From Skeletonema tropicum (lineage: Eukaryota > Bacillariophyta > Thalassiosirophyceae > Thalassiosirales > Thalassiosiraceae): a DNA stretch of 64,000 bases. The stretch lies in assembly GCA_037178625.1 (NCBI GenBank), contig CM074130.1, positions 186,001 through 250,000 on the forward strand, written 5' to 3'. The translations under genes were made by a program, and so were the position numbers. The notes below the pieces were generated by a model, which worked only from the letters and a program-made list of their open reading frames with translations, was not told the origin of the DNA and made no database searches. Of this stretch, positions 53,874-64,000 are shown in pieces (within the stretch, counting starts at the first letter, position 1; every line of letters starts with the position of its first letter).

Positions 53874-56800
53874 ATGACGACGTACGATAGCGCCTTAGCG
53901 GCAGAGGGCGAGGGAAAGTATCACGACGCTCTCCGGCTCTACCAATCAATCCTCTCCTCCAATGACACATCTCATGATGCAGCCCACCAAAAAAGGATCC
54001 AAAATGACATCCTACGCGTCATCAACCTCATGTACGGCCCCAAGGGTAGTGACGACACCATTTGCGTATGGAAGAATTCTCCCCTCCTCTCCAAGACGAA
54101 ACCACCCCCACTTCAATTCCGTGCATCGTGTCAAGTGGGGAACCAAATCTACGTTCATGGCGGGTGCGACTTTTGTGAGAATGACTGCGCCCCCTCCTCC
54201 GATGATGATGTGTATCAATATGACATCATCGAGCGCAAATGGACCAAACTTGTCACTGGTGGATCGTCGCCTGGTCCACGGACGGGTCATACCATGTTCG
54301 CTTGGAGGGGGGATCTGTACTTATGGGGGGGGGATGCAAGAGAAGAAGAACATTTGTCGGATGTTCTTTAGTAAACTTTATCGTCTCAAATTGTCCGCTG
54401 GAAAGCAGCAACCACAGGGCGGCAACAACAAGAAGAGTAAGAATAATAAGAATGGCAGTGGCGCAGCAGGCTATTACATGTGGGAAATTGTCAAGGTTCG
54501 TTCCCAAGAACCTGTTGGGAGGGAGGAACACACCGGTGTTCTATACAAGGGGAAATACTACATACATGCTGGGAACAACCCGCACATTGAGGGATCCGCT
54601 TTGAAAGACACGTGGGTTCTCAATCTTTCCAATTGGAAATGGAGTCCCTTGAAGGATGGTCCTATTACACGACATTGTCATGGGATGTGGGCAGCGAATA
54701 ATAAGCTGTATGTGTTGGGGGGACGGACAAATCATAAAATTGATGGGCCAATCACACTGACTAATACGATTCTTGGCAATCCGGCCATTGAAGAGTTTGT
54801 TTCGTTTGATTTGGAGTCTAAAATGTGAGTGTACTTGTGTTGTGTGGATGTTTTGTATTTTCTTTGAATGCTTGCAATTGCGATTACTCACTTGACCGAT
54901 CACCCTTCCTTATTATCTTAATCGACCGATGTGCGATGTGCAGTTGGAAGTATGAAGAGTGCGTTGGTGATATTCGACCACATCCCTTGAGCGAGTTTCC
55001 TGTGTTGCCACTGCATGATAATGATGAAGATGATGATCCATCTTCAATTTTGATATGGGGCGGGTATGCCGAGCCGACAGGAGGAGGAGAGGCCGAATAT
55101 GGTGATGAAGCGGATGAGTTTAAGCTCCCGTATAGTATCGCAAGCGACTTCTCCGGTTTGATGTGTCGACCAATGTTTGGAAATCGATTGTTCCCACGTC
55201 ACCAATCTTGCCCAAAGCGCTGGCTATCATGGCAACGGTGAAACGTGGCAATGGTGTTCGCCATGTATTGATTGGAGAGGGATATGGAATTGATCCTGGT
55301 GAGTTGTAGTGATGTAATATATATTTGGTTGTGTACAACCGCGCAGAATTGAGGGCCTAACATATTTCTCGTTGAATCTCTCTCTCTCTCCAGATACCAA
55401 CGACAGAGAGTTGTCAGAAAAATCAAAGGCCGAGTGGCAAAATCTGTACGAACAAGGGCGGGCTGCGGGTGCTATTAATCTCCCTGATGTCAATTCCATG
55501 ATGAATCAGAGTAGCTGCAAACCGCAGTATTCAAACAAGATGTACGATGTTCAAATTACGGAAACCTTCGGTGGCAGAGGCAACAGCCAGAATTCTGGAT
55601 GGGCCTGGGATCTTTACAACTTACCGGATGAAGAGATGCCCAGGCTTGTTTCTGAGTTGACCCCATGTTCTCCAACATTGCATCATATCATTGATTTAGG
55701 ATTAGATGACTTTGTTACACCACCTTGTGCTTCAGTGGAGGCAAATGATGCAAAGAATCTATTTGGGGTGAGAGTGAGAATTCATGGATTGTTAGGAAGG
55801 AAAGATCTCAATGGAATGATCGGCCGATGTGGCAGCTGGCTCAAAAGTGAGAGATACGAAGTGTTCCTACCATTGTATGAAAGTGGTAACAAATGCAGCT
55901 CTCTTTCCGTGAAAGCAGAAAATCTGCAGATTGCTGATCCTGTCACCGTGGAGAATTGTGTGGACATTGTTACACGCAATCAGCATGTCAACAAATCATT
56001 ACCTGCCATATGCTTCATTCTCATAAGACCAGTTTCAGACTCGCGACCGTCATTGGATTATATTACTGATCTGACTCCCATTGCAGACAAAAATGTAATG
56101 ACTTACTTGGACACGTACCGAGGTCCATTGAGCAGCAGAGCCTATTCCGTCATTCGCACTATGATGGAACCTTCCAGTAATACGAATGGAGGAATATATT
56201 GTAGTTTGATACCGCAATCCTACTTCGGTCCCGACCCCAACAAGAAGGCTGCAGCAATTCGTGTTTATGCCAATTTCATTAAAGATCTGAAGGAGAGAGA
56301 TAGTGGCCGTGTTGGTTCATTTGAAGCTTCCCTTTCGGAGATTAGCGATGCGATGGTGGAGGAAAAATGTGGCGGGTGGTTGAAGATCGTTGTGCAACTC
56401 GACGGGGTACAGCCAAACGTTCGTCGAGAGCTACTTGTAAACCCAGCTGTGACAATGAGGGCTCTCCATGACCAGATTCTATGTCCAACGATGGGCTGGA
56501 AATCTAATTTCCATTGCTATGCTTTCAGGAAGACATATGAAAACCCTGAGAAGTTGAAAGGCTCTTGTTGGATTGGCCCGAGACAATCGACTGCTCTTGA
56601 TTCAATTTTCATGCCGTTGTATATTGGAGGCTGTGTCGCTAACGACAAGCAAATTTCCATTGGGCAGATCTTTGCCTCAGAAGAGACAGATGTGACACTA
56701 CAGTGGGTCCACGACTTCGGTGATTGGTATAGCCACTCTATCAAAATATCCAAATATGATGGTCAAACTATGTCAGATTCTAGTGTAGCATTTTTGATAA

Positions 56801-57324
56801 AAGGGGAAGGCCTTGGAGTTCCGGAAGACTCAGGTGGTCCAATTTCTTTCTGTGAAATGATGAGGAAAATTACAGGGAAAATGGCGATTGAAATCGACGA
56901 GGATAGTCATGTTACAGCCTTAGTGGATCCAAGCAGCGAACATTGGTGGCGCTACTTTAATGATGAAGTCCGAAAGAAACACAACATGCAGTCTGGATTA
57001 GGTAATCCTCTTCAGTTTGACCTTGACAGAGCACGAAATGATCTTGAAACAGCTATTCGTCGACCTACGCAAAAGAGTGGAAGGGAAGCTCAGAATTTGA
57101 GTTCGGTTGATATGAAGACTGGACTAACTCGAGAGCAAGACAAGAAAGCTACAGCTTCGTTACCGAAAGATGCAACAAAGATGTGCGCTGTATGTGGTGT
57201 TACTGTCGCACTGAAAAATTGTCCCGGCTGTCAAAGCATTGCGTACTGTTCACGCGAGCATCAGTTGCAGCACTGGAAAGAGCATAAGTCTGACTGCAAA
57301 GCTATCCAGAAAGGAAGAAAATAG
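53874..57324 (+). CDS. Kelch-repeat / pRiA4b ORF3-like / MYND zinc-finger protein, three exons
   Basis: The exons are 53874..54824, 54944..55298 and 55394..57324 (about 1,075 residues). The frame must shift once near 54367 (LSDV to FSKLYRLKL) and once near 55150 to keep the homology. Order: a TPR-like helix pair (YDSALAAEGEGKYHDALRLY); Kelch repeats (YVHGGCD, PGPRTGHTMFAWRGDLYLWG, EHTGVLYKGKYYIHAG, CHGMWAANNKLYVLGGR); a pRiA4b ORF3-like domain (WLKIVVQLDGVQPNVRRELL, WVHDFGDWYSHSI, GEGLGVPEDSGGP); and a C-terminal MYND finger (CAVCG...CPGCQSIAYCS...HWKEHKSDC). Kelch and MYND parts bind proteins, so an adaptor role is inferred. Both frameshifts may be sequence errors. Confidence 0.8.
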
Positions 57325-59050
57325 TCAATACATAAAGATAAATCATTCATAGGTATAGAAGTGGTTTAACCTACGTTACTTCCGAGACATCCACCAATAT
57401 TATGGCGAGGGCATTAGTGCTATCGACGCTGTTGGTGATGACAATGACGTAGTCACTTTTGAGTGTTAGTTTCAAAGTACGAGACAACACACTGCTGCTA
57501 ATGCTGTATCGGCATCGAAGCGAAATGCTCAGAAGAAGCTACATAGTTGTATATTGGAGAGTGATTCGGTCTGGTAGTGGTGGAGAATGATTCGAATACA
57601 CCGAGAGGAGCGTCTTTCGTCCTCTGAATGCATCAAACAACAAAAGTCGGATGACCGCCCGCCCAGCTCAGAAAGATCATAGAAGAAGAGAGAGTTTGGT
57701 TTGAAGTACTCATGACAAGGTCTGAAACAAATTCCATAAGCTCAATATCCCTACGGTTTTTTGTGCGTAGTTCTACCGCGGTAGGAAATGGCGGGAAGGG
57801 CTAAACCTGGTTAAGAAAGAGTAAATAAGTACGTAATACTAGCTAATGTACGCGTAGACCAGATACCACCAGCAGATCTTGACCATGTCTACCATGGTGT
57901 CCACTGCAATAGCAGCCTACGCACAACGCAGAATGCTTCTATATCCAGAACCAATGATCGTCGACGTCAGAAGATATCATGGGCTTGCTATTACTATGAT
58001 TTCAACAGATATTTTGCCCTTGATGGCGTGATATTCCCGCTATTTTAGAGTTGAAACGTGCTGGAAGGAAGGTAAATCTTTGCATTATATGCAATTAAAT
58101 ACTTAAAACAGTGAACTGCATACATTGCACTTAAGGTATTTGATATAATTGTGATCGATTCGATGGACGATTATGAGATATGATAATCAAATGAGCGTTG
58201 TTTCGGCGCAGTGAATAAATTTCACATTTGTATCCCCCACCAGTAGATATCATTCAGTATACACTCCTCTGCATGATTATGGGGTACTTCCCACTCAGTA
58301 CTTCCCACTGCCCCTCACTTCGCACTGTTTCCGCCACTATCAAATATTTAAACATGAAACAACACTATTCTTCTCCGTATTTGCAGAAATAATGAGTGAA
58401 GTTGTGAGTTGCCATTCTGAAGACGACGTGTTGACGCATCATAACATCGATAGTTGTGCCCATTCCACAAGCCCTAATTATCCATAATACTTTATTGTTC
58501 ACTTCTGCTGCCTGCTGTACCGTGTGTTGGCTATCCAAATCATTTGATTTGTCGATCATCGACGATAAATATTGTGGCCGGAAAATAATACCGAGTGGCG
58601 ATTATCGAATATAGCATGAATACAATCCCCACTTGAAGGAATACCGGCGCCGAAACATTCCCATGTTTATGTAGTATCAACGCGTTATGATGAGGAGGCG
58701 AGACGGACGTTTATGGTTGACGTAACCATCACCACAACTGCTTGATGACGACCGAAAAAGATGATGGCCGGTGCCGTGTGATGAGGCCACACCACAACCC
58801 CACACACACTACCGCGGCCCAAACCAACGGTCAACATTGATCATATTGGTCCAGTTGATGATCCTGATGCAAGGGTTAGACGGTTGGCGGCGTCTATGGC
58901 ATCCATTAGCGGCACAGCGCTAATCCAGGTCTATTCCTGGTTAAGATTCTTAAACCAGGTCTAGACCCTGGTTAACCTCCCGTAGGGATATTAATACATA
59001 CTCCTCCTATTAACTATTTTAAGTAACATGTCTTCCGCTCAATTCTCACC
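57325..59050. other. 1.7-kb spacer between convergent genes
   Basis: No gene is seen; a 64-codon minus-strand frame at 58365 has no support. It includes the possible inverted-end element at 57744..58992 and several CCTGGTTAA motifs. Both neighbours end here, so polyadenylation signals, not promoters, are expected. Confidence 0.4.
57744..58992. repeat. Possible 1.25-kb element with 13-bp inverted ends
   Basis: AATATCCCTACGG (57744..57756) is the exact reverse complement of CCGTAGGGATATT (58980..58992). CTGGTTAA occurs inside both ends (57815, 58937, 58968). ATAT could be a target-site duplication but is palindromic and therefore weak evidence. Confidence 0.35.
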
Positions 59051-62000
59051 TCATCGAAAACCCTTCAGACTGAGTTTCTTCTTCTCTCTCTTTGGAGCAG
59101 CATATCCACTCATGTCGGCTCGAACTGCATTTTCCAAGACGGTCCTAGTTTCTGGGGCCATGGCTGCGATGGTTGATTTGAACACCAGAGGATTCGAGCG
59201 GACAACATGGACGAATACTTGTGCACACATTCTGCCAATATTTTCATCAGCACCGTCATTCCTTGTGTCCAACAAGTTTCCAGGCAACCCGTTGAACGAG
59301 ACACTTTCTACAAGAACTTGAAACAGCGTCAAAAGGAAAGTCGCAGAAGCGCCTTCTTGTCCCGATGTCGTGCAGAGATATTGGAATGCTATCATATTCA
59401 CTTTCACGGCCTCAGCGCACACATTGACACGATTTTCGTCGAATCCTTGACCCGGTGCAAGTCTTAAGCTGTATGCCCTCAACAATTGTAATACTTCAAA
59501 CCCCACATGATGCAAAACGAAACAGACCAATGAGGGATCTTCTGTACCGACAGAATGTAATGCTTCTCGCAACGCAACGATTGCACCAACGTGGCGAGAT
59601 GTATTGTTCAGATCTCCTAGGGCTCCTTTCATGGCGTTTATGCTGCACTTTATCCCAACACCGGGAGGAAGAGAAGCGCAGACAATAGCCCAAGCATCCC
59701 ACAATTCATTCGACAAAGCATAGATTGCAATTTCTCCCCATTCTCCAGCTTTTAGAGAAGTATTGCTCGAACAGGATCGCAACAGCGACAAGCATGGCTC
59801 TTTCAACTCCTTGCTCAGCTCACCAAGATAGTCAGAAGATATGTCTTTCAGAGTCGACAATGATAGCTGCAACAAGGCCTTCTCCAAATGCATACGATCT
59901 TCACCGTTGTGACAGAGCAGTAAGATCATACTTGATCGAAAACACGATGACAATATGATAGAGTAGCTGATGTGGAGCTTAATCTGTTTTTCCTGCAACG
60001 CTACCAATGGCTTCATCACAGAATGAGAAAGCAAGGCCAACTCTGTGGCAGCAGCGTCGGTTTGTTTTTTGCAGAGATCTTCGATAAACCCACACGCCTG
60101 CTGCATGAGGATTGTACAATCTTCAAATACTGAATGAGGGAGTACTACCGGATGAGTCCTTTCATCAGCAGCATCGGACAATCCTAATAATTGAAAGAAA
60201 ACGGAATCTGTCAACATTGAAATGACATTGCCAAGCTCATCCGGGCAGAGTTCCGTGGAAGTGTTTCCAACCAACAGGCGCAGAGCACAAATGAAAAGAG
60301 CAGCTCTTTCTGAAACCGATACTTTGCCCTCCACAGGTTTGAATTCAGACAATACACCACGAAGCCCAATCAAAATGATGGGTTTCAGTTTTGAAAGCCA
60401 CAACTCTAGAGACTCTCGTTGTCCGCTATCCTCTGGAGCATCCTTGATCGCTCTTAATAATGAAACGATAGAACTTGTGGCGAGCACAGGCCAATTTTCC
60501 ACCAATTCATCTCGAATCAATTCACCCACGTCAGAAAGGTTCGAAAATGTCAAGCCAGTAGTAGGGAGCCCACTTCTAGATTGCTCTATGCTTGCATTAC
60601 TCAACAAGAACCCATCAATTGCAGCGGCGGCACTGTGAATAGCTCTATCAACCTCGTCCTTTTCGAGTTCGTGATTGATGGCCAAAGCTGCAGATTGATT
60701 CATGTCTCTCACTTCAATCATCATCGACACTCGGGCAGCAAAGCACAACTTGGAAAGACGGAACATAGGGAATGAACGAGAATCATCAGTGACATGATTT
60801 GACTTCATCAACAGCTTATCATCGTTGCCCCCGAACGCAGCAAATGGGATGTCTTCCGATGCCAATAGAAGCGGCTGTAAAAGTCGTCTTATCACGACTG
60901 GATCTGAAACAAACCCTCCTTTTATCATGACGAACAATGCTTCATAACCTGTTGCAAAAAGTCGATGGAAACCTGAACTGGCAACAGACTCCACCAACAA
61001 ACTCTCCGCGTTCAATGCATGCCGCACTACTGATATTATCTGTGAAGAATATTGTTCGAGAACCGTTGTCCCATCATTCGTCGATACATCTAATTCCTTC
61101 CCGAACGCTTTGAGGACGGTAACAAGAAACCGCAAGCCAGAGGCCTGCACTGATGGCAACTCTGAATTATTTGATGTCGCTGCGGATGCAATACAAGCTG
61201 TCGTGACAAGCTCTTCGAGATGCAAAATTGGAAAGGAATGGAGGCTAATACCGTGGACTCCATTATTATCCTTCTTAAGCATTTCCATGCACTGCGCCCG
61301 TGCAGACTGGAAGTTGAAAATGGAAGTATTCTCCTTCATCTCCAAGAGAGAGGTCATTGTCAAAGATGCGATATTAGAAGCAATGCACTTCAGCTGCCAT
61401 CGAGGCGGATTTGACACTTTCACAATTGGTGAAGCATTGGAGCGTGCAATGTAACTTGATCTTTCGATCAGTCCAGCAATGGTCATTTGTATCTCTGGCT
61501 CATCCTCTCCAGATTTCAATGCATCCCCCGAAATTAAAGATACGGAGCAGAGCAACCACTGGAGACAACGGTATGTCTTTCCAGTCAAATCTTTGCTTCC
61601 TAGCTGAACTGCCAAAATCGCATGAACCAAGGCTATCGCCTCCGCCTCGATTGACTGACAATCCTCGAAGTCGTTTACCACTGAACGCAGTGCCAACGAC
61701 CTGAACTCGCTGAAATGCTCAAAGCGGCGACGACCGCATCTGTCATGCAGAAATTCGAGAACAGCCTTACCTACGTCAAATGCCAAATCATCCAAATTGG
61801 TCCCCGATGCAAACACTCCTTTCAAACACATCACAGCAGATCTTTGAACGTCAACGGGGCCGTGGCAGCCTCTAAAATCGGCTTTTTCATCTGCTACTAC
61901 TCGGGCAGTAGGAGTCTTGAGAGCAGAGAGCAAGAACGGCATCGCTGCGGTGGCCGCATTATCTGTGTTAATAACACAACAGCAGCTTGGCTCAATCAAG

Positions 62001-64000
62001 CCTCTGTGTCCACTTAATCGCTCAAAGAAGACAGCTCCTTCAAAACATACGACAGGGTGGCTGCAGTGTTCCAATATTGTTGAAGCATAGCATGCGAAAC
62101 GACTGGCAATCCATTTGTCCAACTTTTCTAAAGACTGAAGCCAAGGGAGTAGGGTAGTCATCACACGAAGAATGACACCGAGGACTTCAAGCGCAGTGAA
62201 CAAGAGTTGTTGCAGAAAAAGGTGAATGATTGATGAACATAATAAGTAGAGATAGAATACTTGTTCAACTTACTTGTCGGTTCCGCGGCAAACTTCTCAC
62301 GCTCTCTTCCCTTGCTAATATCAGAACTAACCGCACTCCATGCGCTCAGGAAACTAGTCTCAACAGCCTCTACAGCTTTCCAAACAATTTGAGTATGGCT
62401 GCTAGAAAGCTCTCCTTTAGACAATGAATTTGTGATCAAAATACCGAACGAATGCAATGCATATGCCCTCGACAGAAGGGAGTCGCTGTCAAAGTTTTGG
62501 GTGGCAAGAGATGGCAGAAGCCTCGTCATCATGATCATTACGGGAGGGCTATTGCTTTCTCTCGCCCTAGACCTTGGCGACACAACAGACCTCGATTCGG
62601 CACGTTCATTTTCAGTTCTTGTCATGCGCATTGCTGCCCTTTGAATGCACGCTAAAGTTAAGAGTGATCCTGCTCGAGCATAGGAAAGAAACTCCGGCTC
62701 TTCCATTTTAGGATTACCCGGAATTCTCCCCGTCATCACCTCATCAAGTGAATGGAGGATAGTGCTTTGCAATGTGTTTGCATCCTCGCTCACACCAAGA
62801 GTTGCAAGAAGAGCGAGGCCCTCAGCGGCCCCGCGTCTTATGATATCGGATGGGGTGGGAAGAAGGCGAAGCAGAAGCTCCGTTGCACGAACCATCCAAG
62901 GAGGCCCCACTCCAATCAGAGTGTCATGGGTAGTTTCATACAGGGGAAGTGCCTGTAGACAAGCTAGCACAGCCGCGGTCAGATTTGTTGAAGGTACATC
63001 TTCTTCGGGAGACTTTAATTTTCCCTGACTCTCGGTGATGAGTGATGAACTAACATTGAACCTATTCGTTGTCTTTTCTGGCTGTGCCGATGCATAGTAA
63101 ATGGACTCGAGCAGCCCAAGCGCCTCAGCCTGTGTTTGCCCGTCTTGAAGACCAAATGTGGCAGCAAAAACGTGAATACAACAGTCCAAGAGTCTTACTT
63201 TGGATGTTCCAATCGGATCTAACGGCTCACGCCACCTCCCAACTTCGTGAAGAGGTGTTGGACTGCAATTCTCATCCCCCTCGCGCAAATAAGTTCCAAG
63301 AATTGGACTCGCACAATAGTCATCGCCTTGCATTCGTGTTCGCAACTTCTTCCTCCACGCCAATAGATGCAAAATAGCTTCTCTCTCATTGTGATGAACA
63401 ACATCGGATGAGCGGAGGGCGATATTGTTATCCAAAGCAACAGATCCACCAATTTGACCTGGACTTACTGCCCGCTCAAAAGAGTGGGCATCAATCAACT
63501 TGTCTTCCCGACTAACAAGTGCGTCCAGTATTGAACACAACACGTCATTTTCAGTCAACTCTTGAATCTGAGAGACTGCAAACGAAAAGATTCGATCTGC
63601 GCTCAATGGGAATGACCCAGGTGGCAACCAAGAATACGCTTCCATAACGGAAGCTCTAGCGCTTGACAACCTCGCTTTACCCACGACCGTATTCTTCTCA
63701 CTCTCAAATCTTCCCCCGCTCGAAATGAGGGGAAATATTTTCTCCAAGATGGCAGTCAAACGTGTCAATGCGTCAGGTACTGCAAGAAGCAATGTGGGAC
63801 AGAATTTCAAGAAGCAAACGACCGACGACAGCATCGCTTCCGTGCACATTAAATCATGTGAAGAGGATAACCTTGATACACCGGGAAGTACAGCCATGCT
63901 TGAGCCCTGCCAAAATGAAAAAATAGTTGACACGTGCGGAATGATAGCGTCAATTCCCATCGTCAAGGCCCCCGACAAGAGACAGTATCCCGCCCGGACG
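59051..64000 (-). CDS. HEAT-repeat protein, HEATR5/LAA1-like, 5' partial
   Basis: Exon 62184..59051 is joined to exon 64000..62274 by an 89-bp intron (GTAAGT donor, AAG acceptor, phase exact, junction PT-ILGVIL). The reading frame is open to the window edge, so the start is outside; about 1,620 residues are visible, nearly all helical repeats of HEAT type. Recognisable stretches are ASVMEAYSWLPPGSFPLSAD, EVGRWREPLDPIGTSKVRLL, VRATELLLRLLPTPSDIIRR and, at the end, VHVVRSNPLVFKSTIAAMAP and a Lys-rich tail. Order and length suit the HEATR5/LAA1 family, cytosolic partners of the AP-1 clathrin adaptor in Golgi-endosome transport. The family call is moderate; HEAT repeats are certain in kind but weak in sequence. 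Confidence 0.75.

Noticed and set aside
1..64000. tRNA, rRNA or bacterial-type operons
   Set aside because: No cloverleaf with TTCRA arm, no rRNA sequence and no Shine-Dalgarno-spaced gene rows were seen on reading; the genes have spliceosomal introns.

Overview
The window looks like repeat-rich nuclear DNA of a protist, most likely a centric diatom of the Thalassiosira/Cyclotella/Skeletonema kind. The evidence is: spliceosomal introns of about 90-170 bp with GTGAGT/GTAAG donors and AG acceptors; three copies of a heat-shock-factor (HSF) DNA-binding gene, a family greatly expanded in diatoms; Ty1/copia sequence with the HVDDLKIS-type polymerase box; and a small paralogous family of unknown function that I associate with diatoms from memory. 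The species assignment is an inference. No rRNA, tRNA, CRISPR array or bacterial operon was seen.

Layout. 1-1.4 kb: 3' part of a TraB-domain gene (minus). 1.9-4.1 kb: decayed XPG-N/SWIM sequences, a coiled-coil ORF and the tail of a DDE transposase. 4.8-5.9 kb: an FkbM-type methyltransferase gene broken by three frameshifts. 6.9-7.0 kb: a long imperfect hairpin. 7.36-12.19 kb: a tandem array of a ~595-bp unit (eight copies plus a partial ninth), each unit carrying a Gln/Asn-rich ORF, running into a gap of exactly 500 N. 12.7-18.2 kb: a truncated and then a complete copy of a membrane-anchored glycosyltransferase-like gene, sharing a 1,049-bp direct duplication, with a transposed 116-bp piece of the TraB gene between them. 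18-32 kb: a graveyard of mobile DNA, with two copies of a 394/395-bp TIR element (one inside a dead copia element), a Stowaway-like MITE, PIF1-helicase remnants, a fused HSF pseudogene and a ~0.95-kb segmental duplication with two paralogous small genes. 32.5-41.3 kb: two better preserved HSF genes around an unknown zinc-finger gene. 42-50 kb: gene-poor, with a SET-domain pseudogene, a five-unit hairpin array with compensatory base changes, and several dispersed repeats. 51-53 kb: an unknown two-exon gene and a PIF1-helicase C-terminal gene. 53.9-64 kb: two convergent housekeeping-like genes, a Kelch/pRiA4b-ORF3/MYND protein (plus) and a HEATR5/LAA1-like HEAT-repeat protein (minus, 5' end outside the window).

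There is no operon logic. The apparently functional genes (TraB, glycosyltransferase-like, HSF copy 3, Kelch-MYND, HEAT) are ordinary eukaryotic cell functions set among mobile and duplicated DNA. Many genes carry single-base frameshifts next to homopolymers, so part of the apparent pseudogenisation may be sequence or assembly error.
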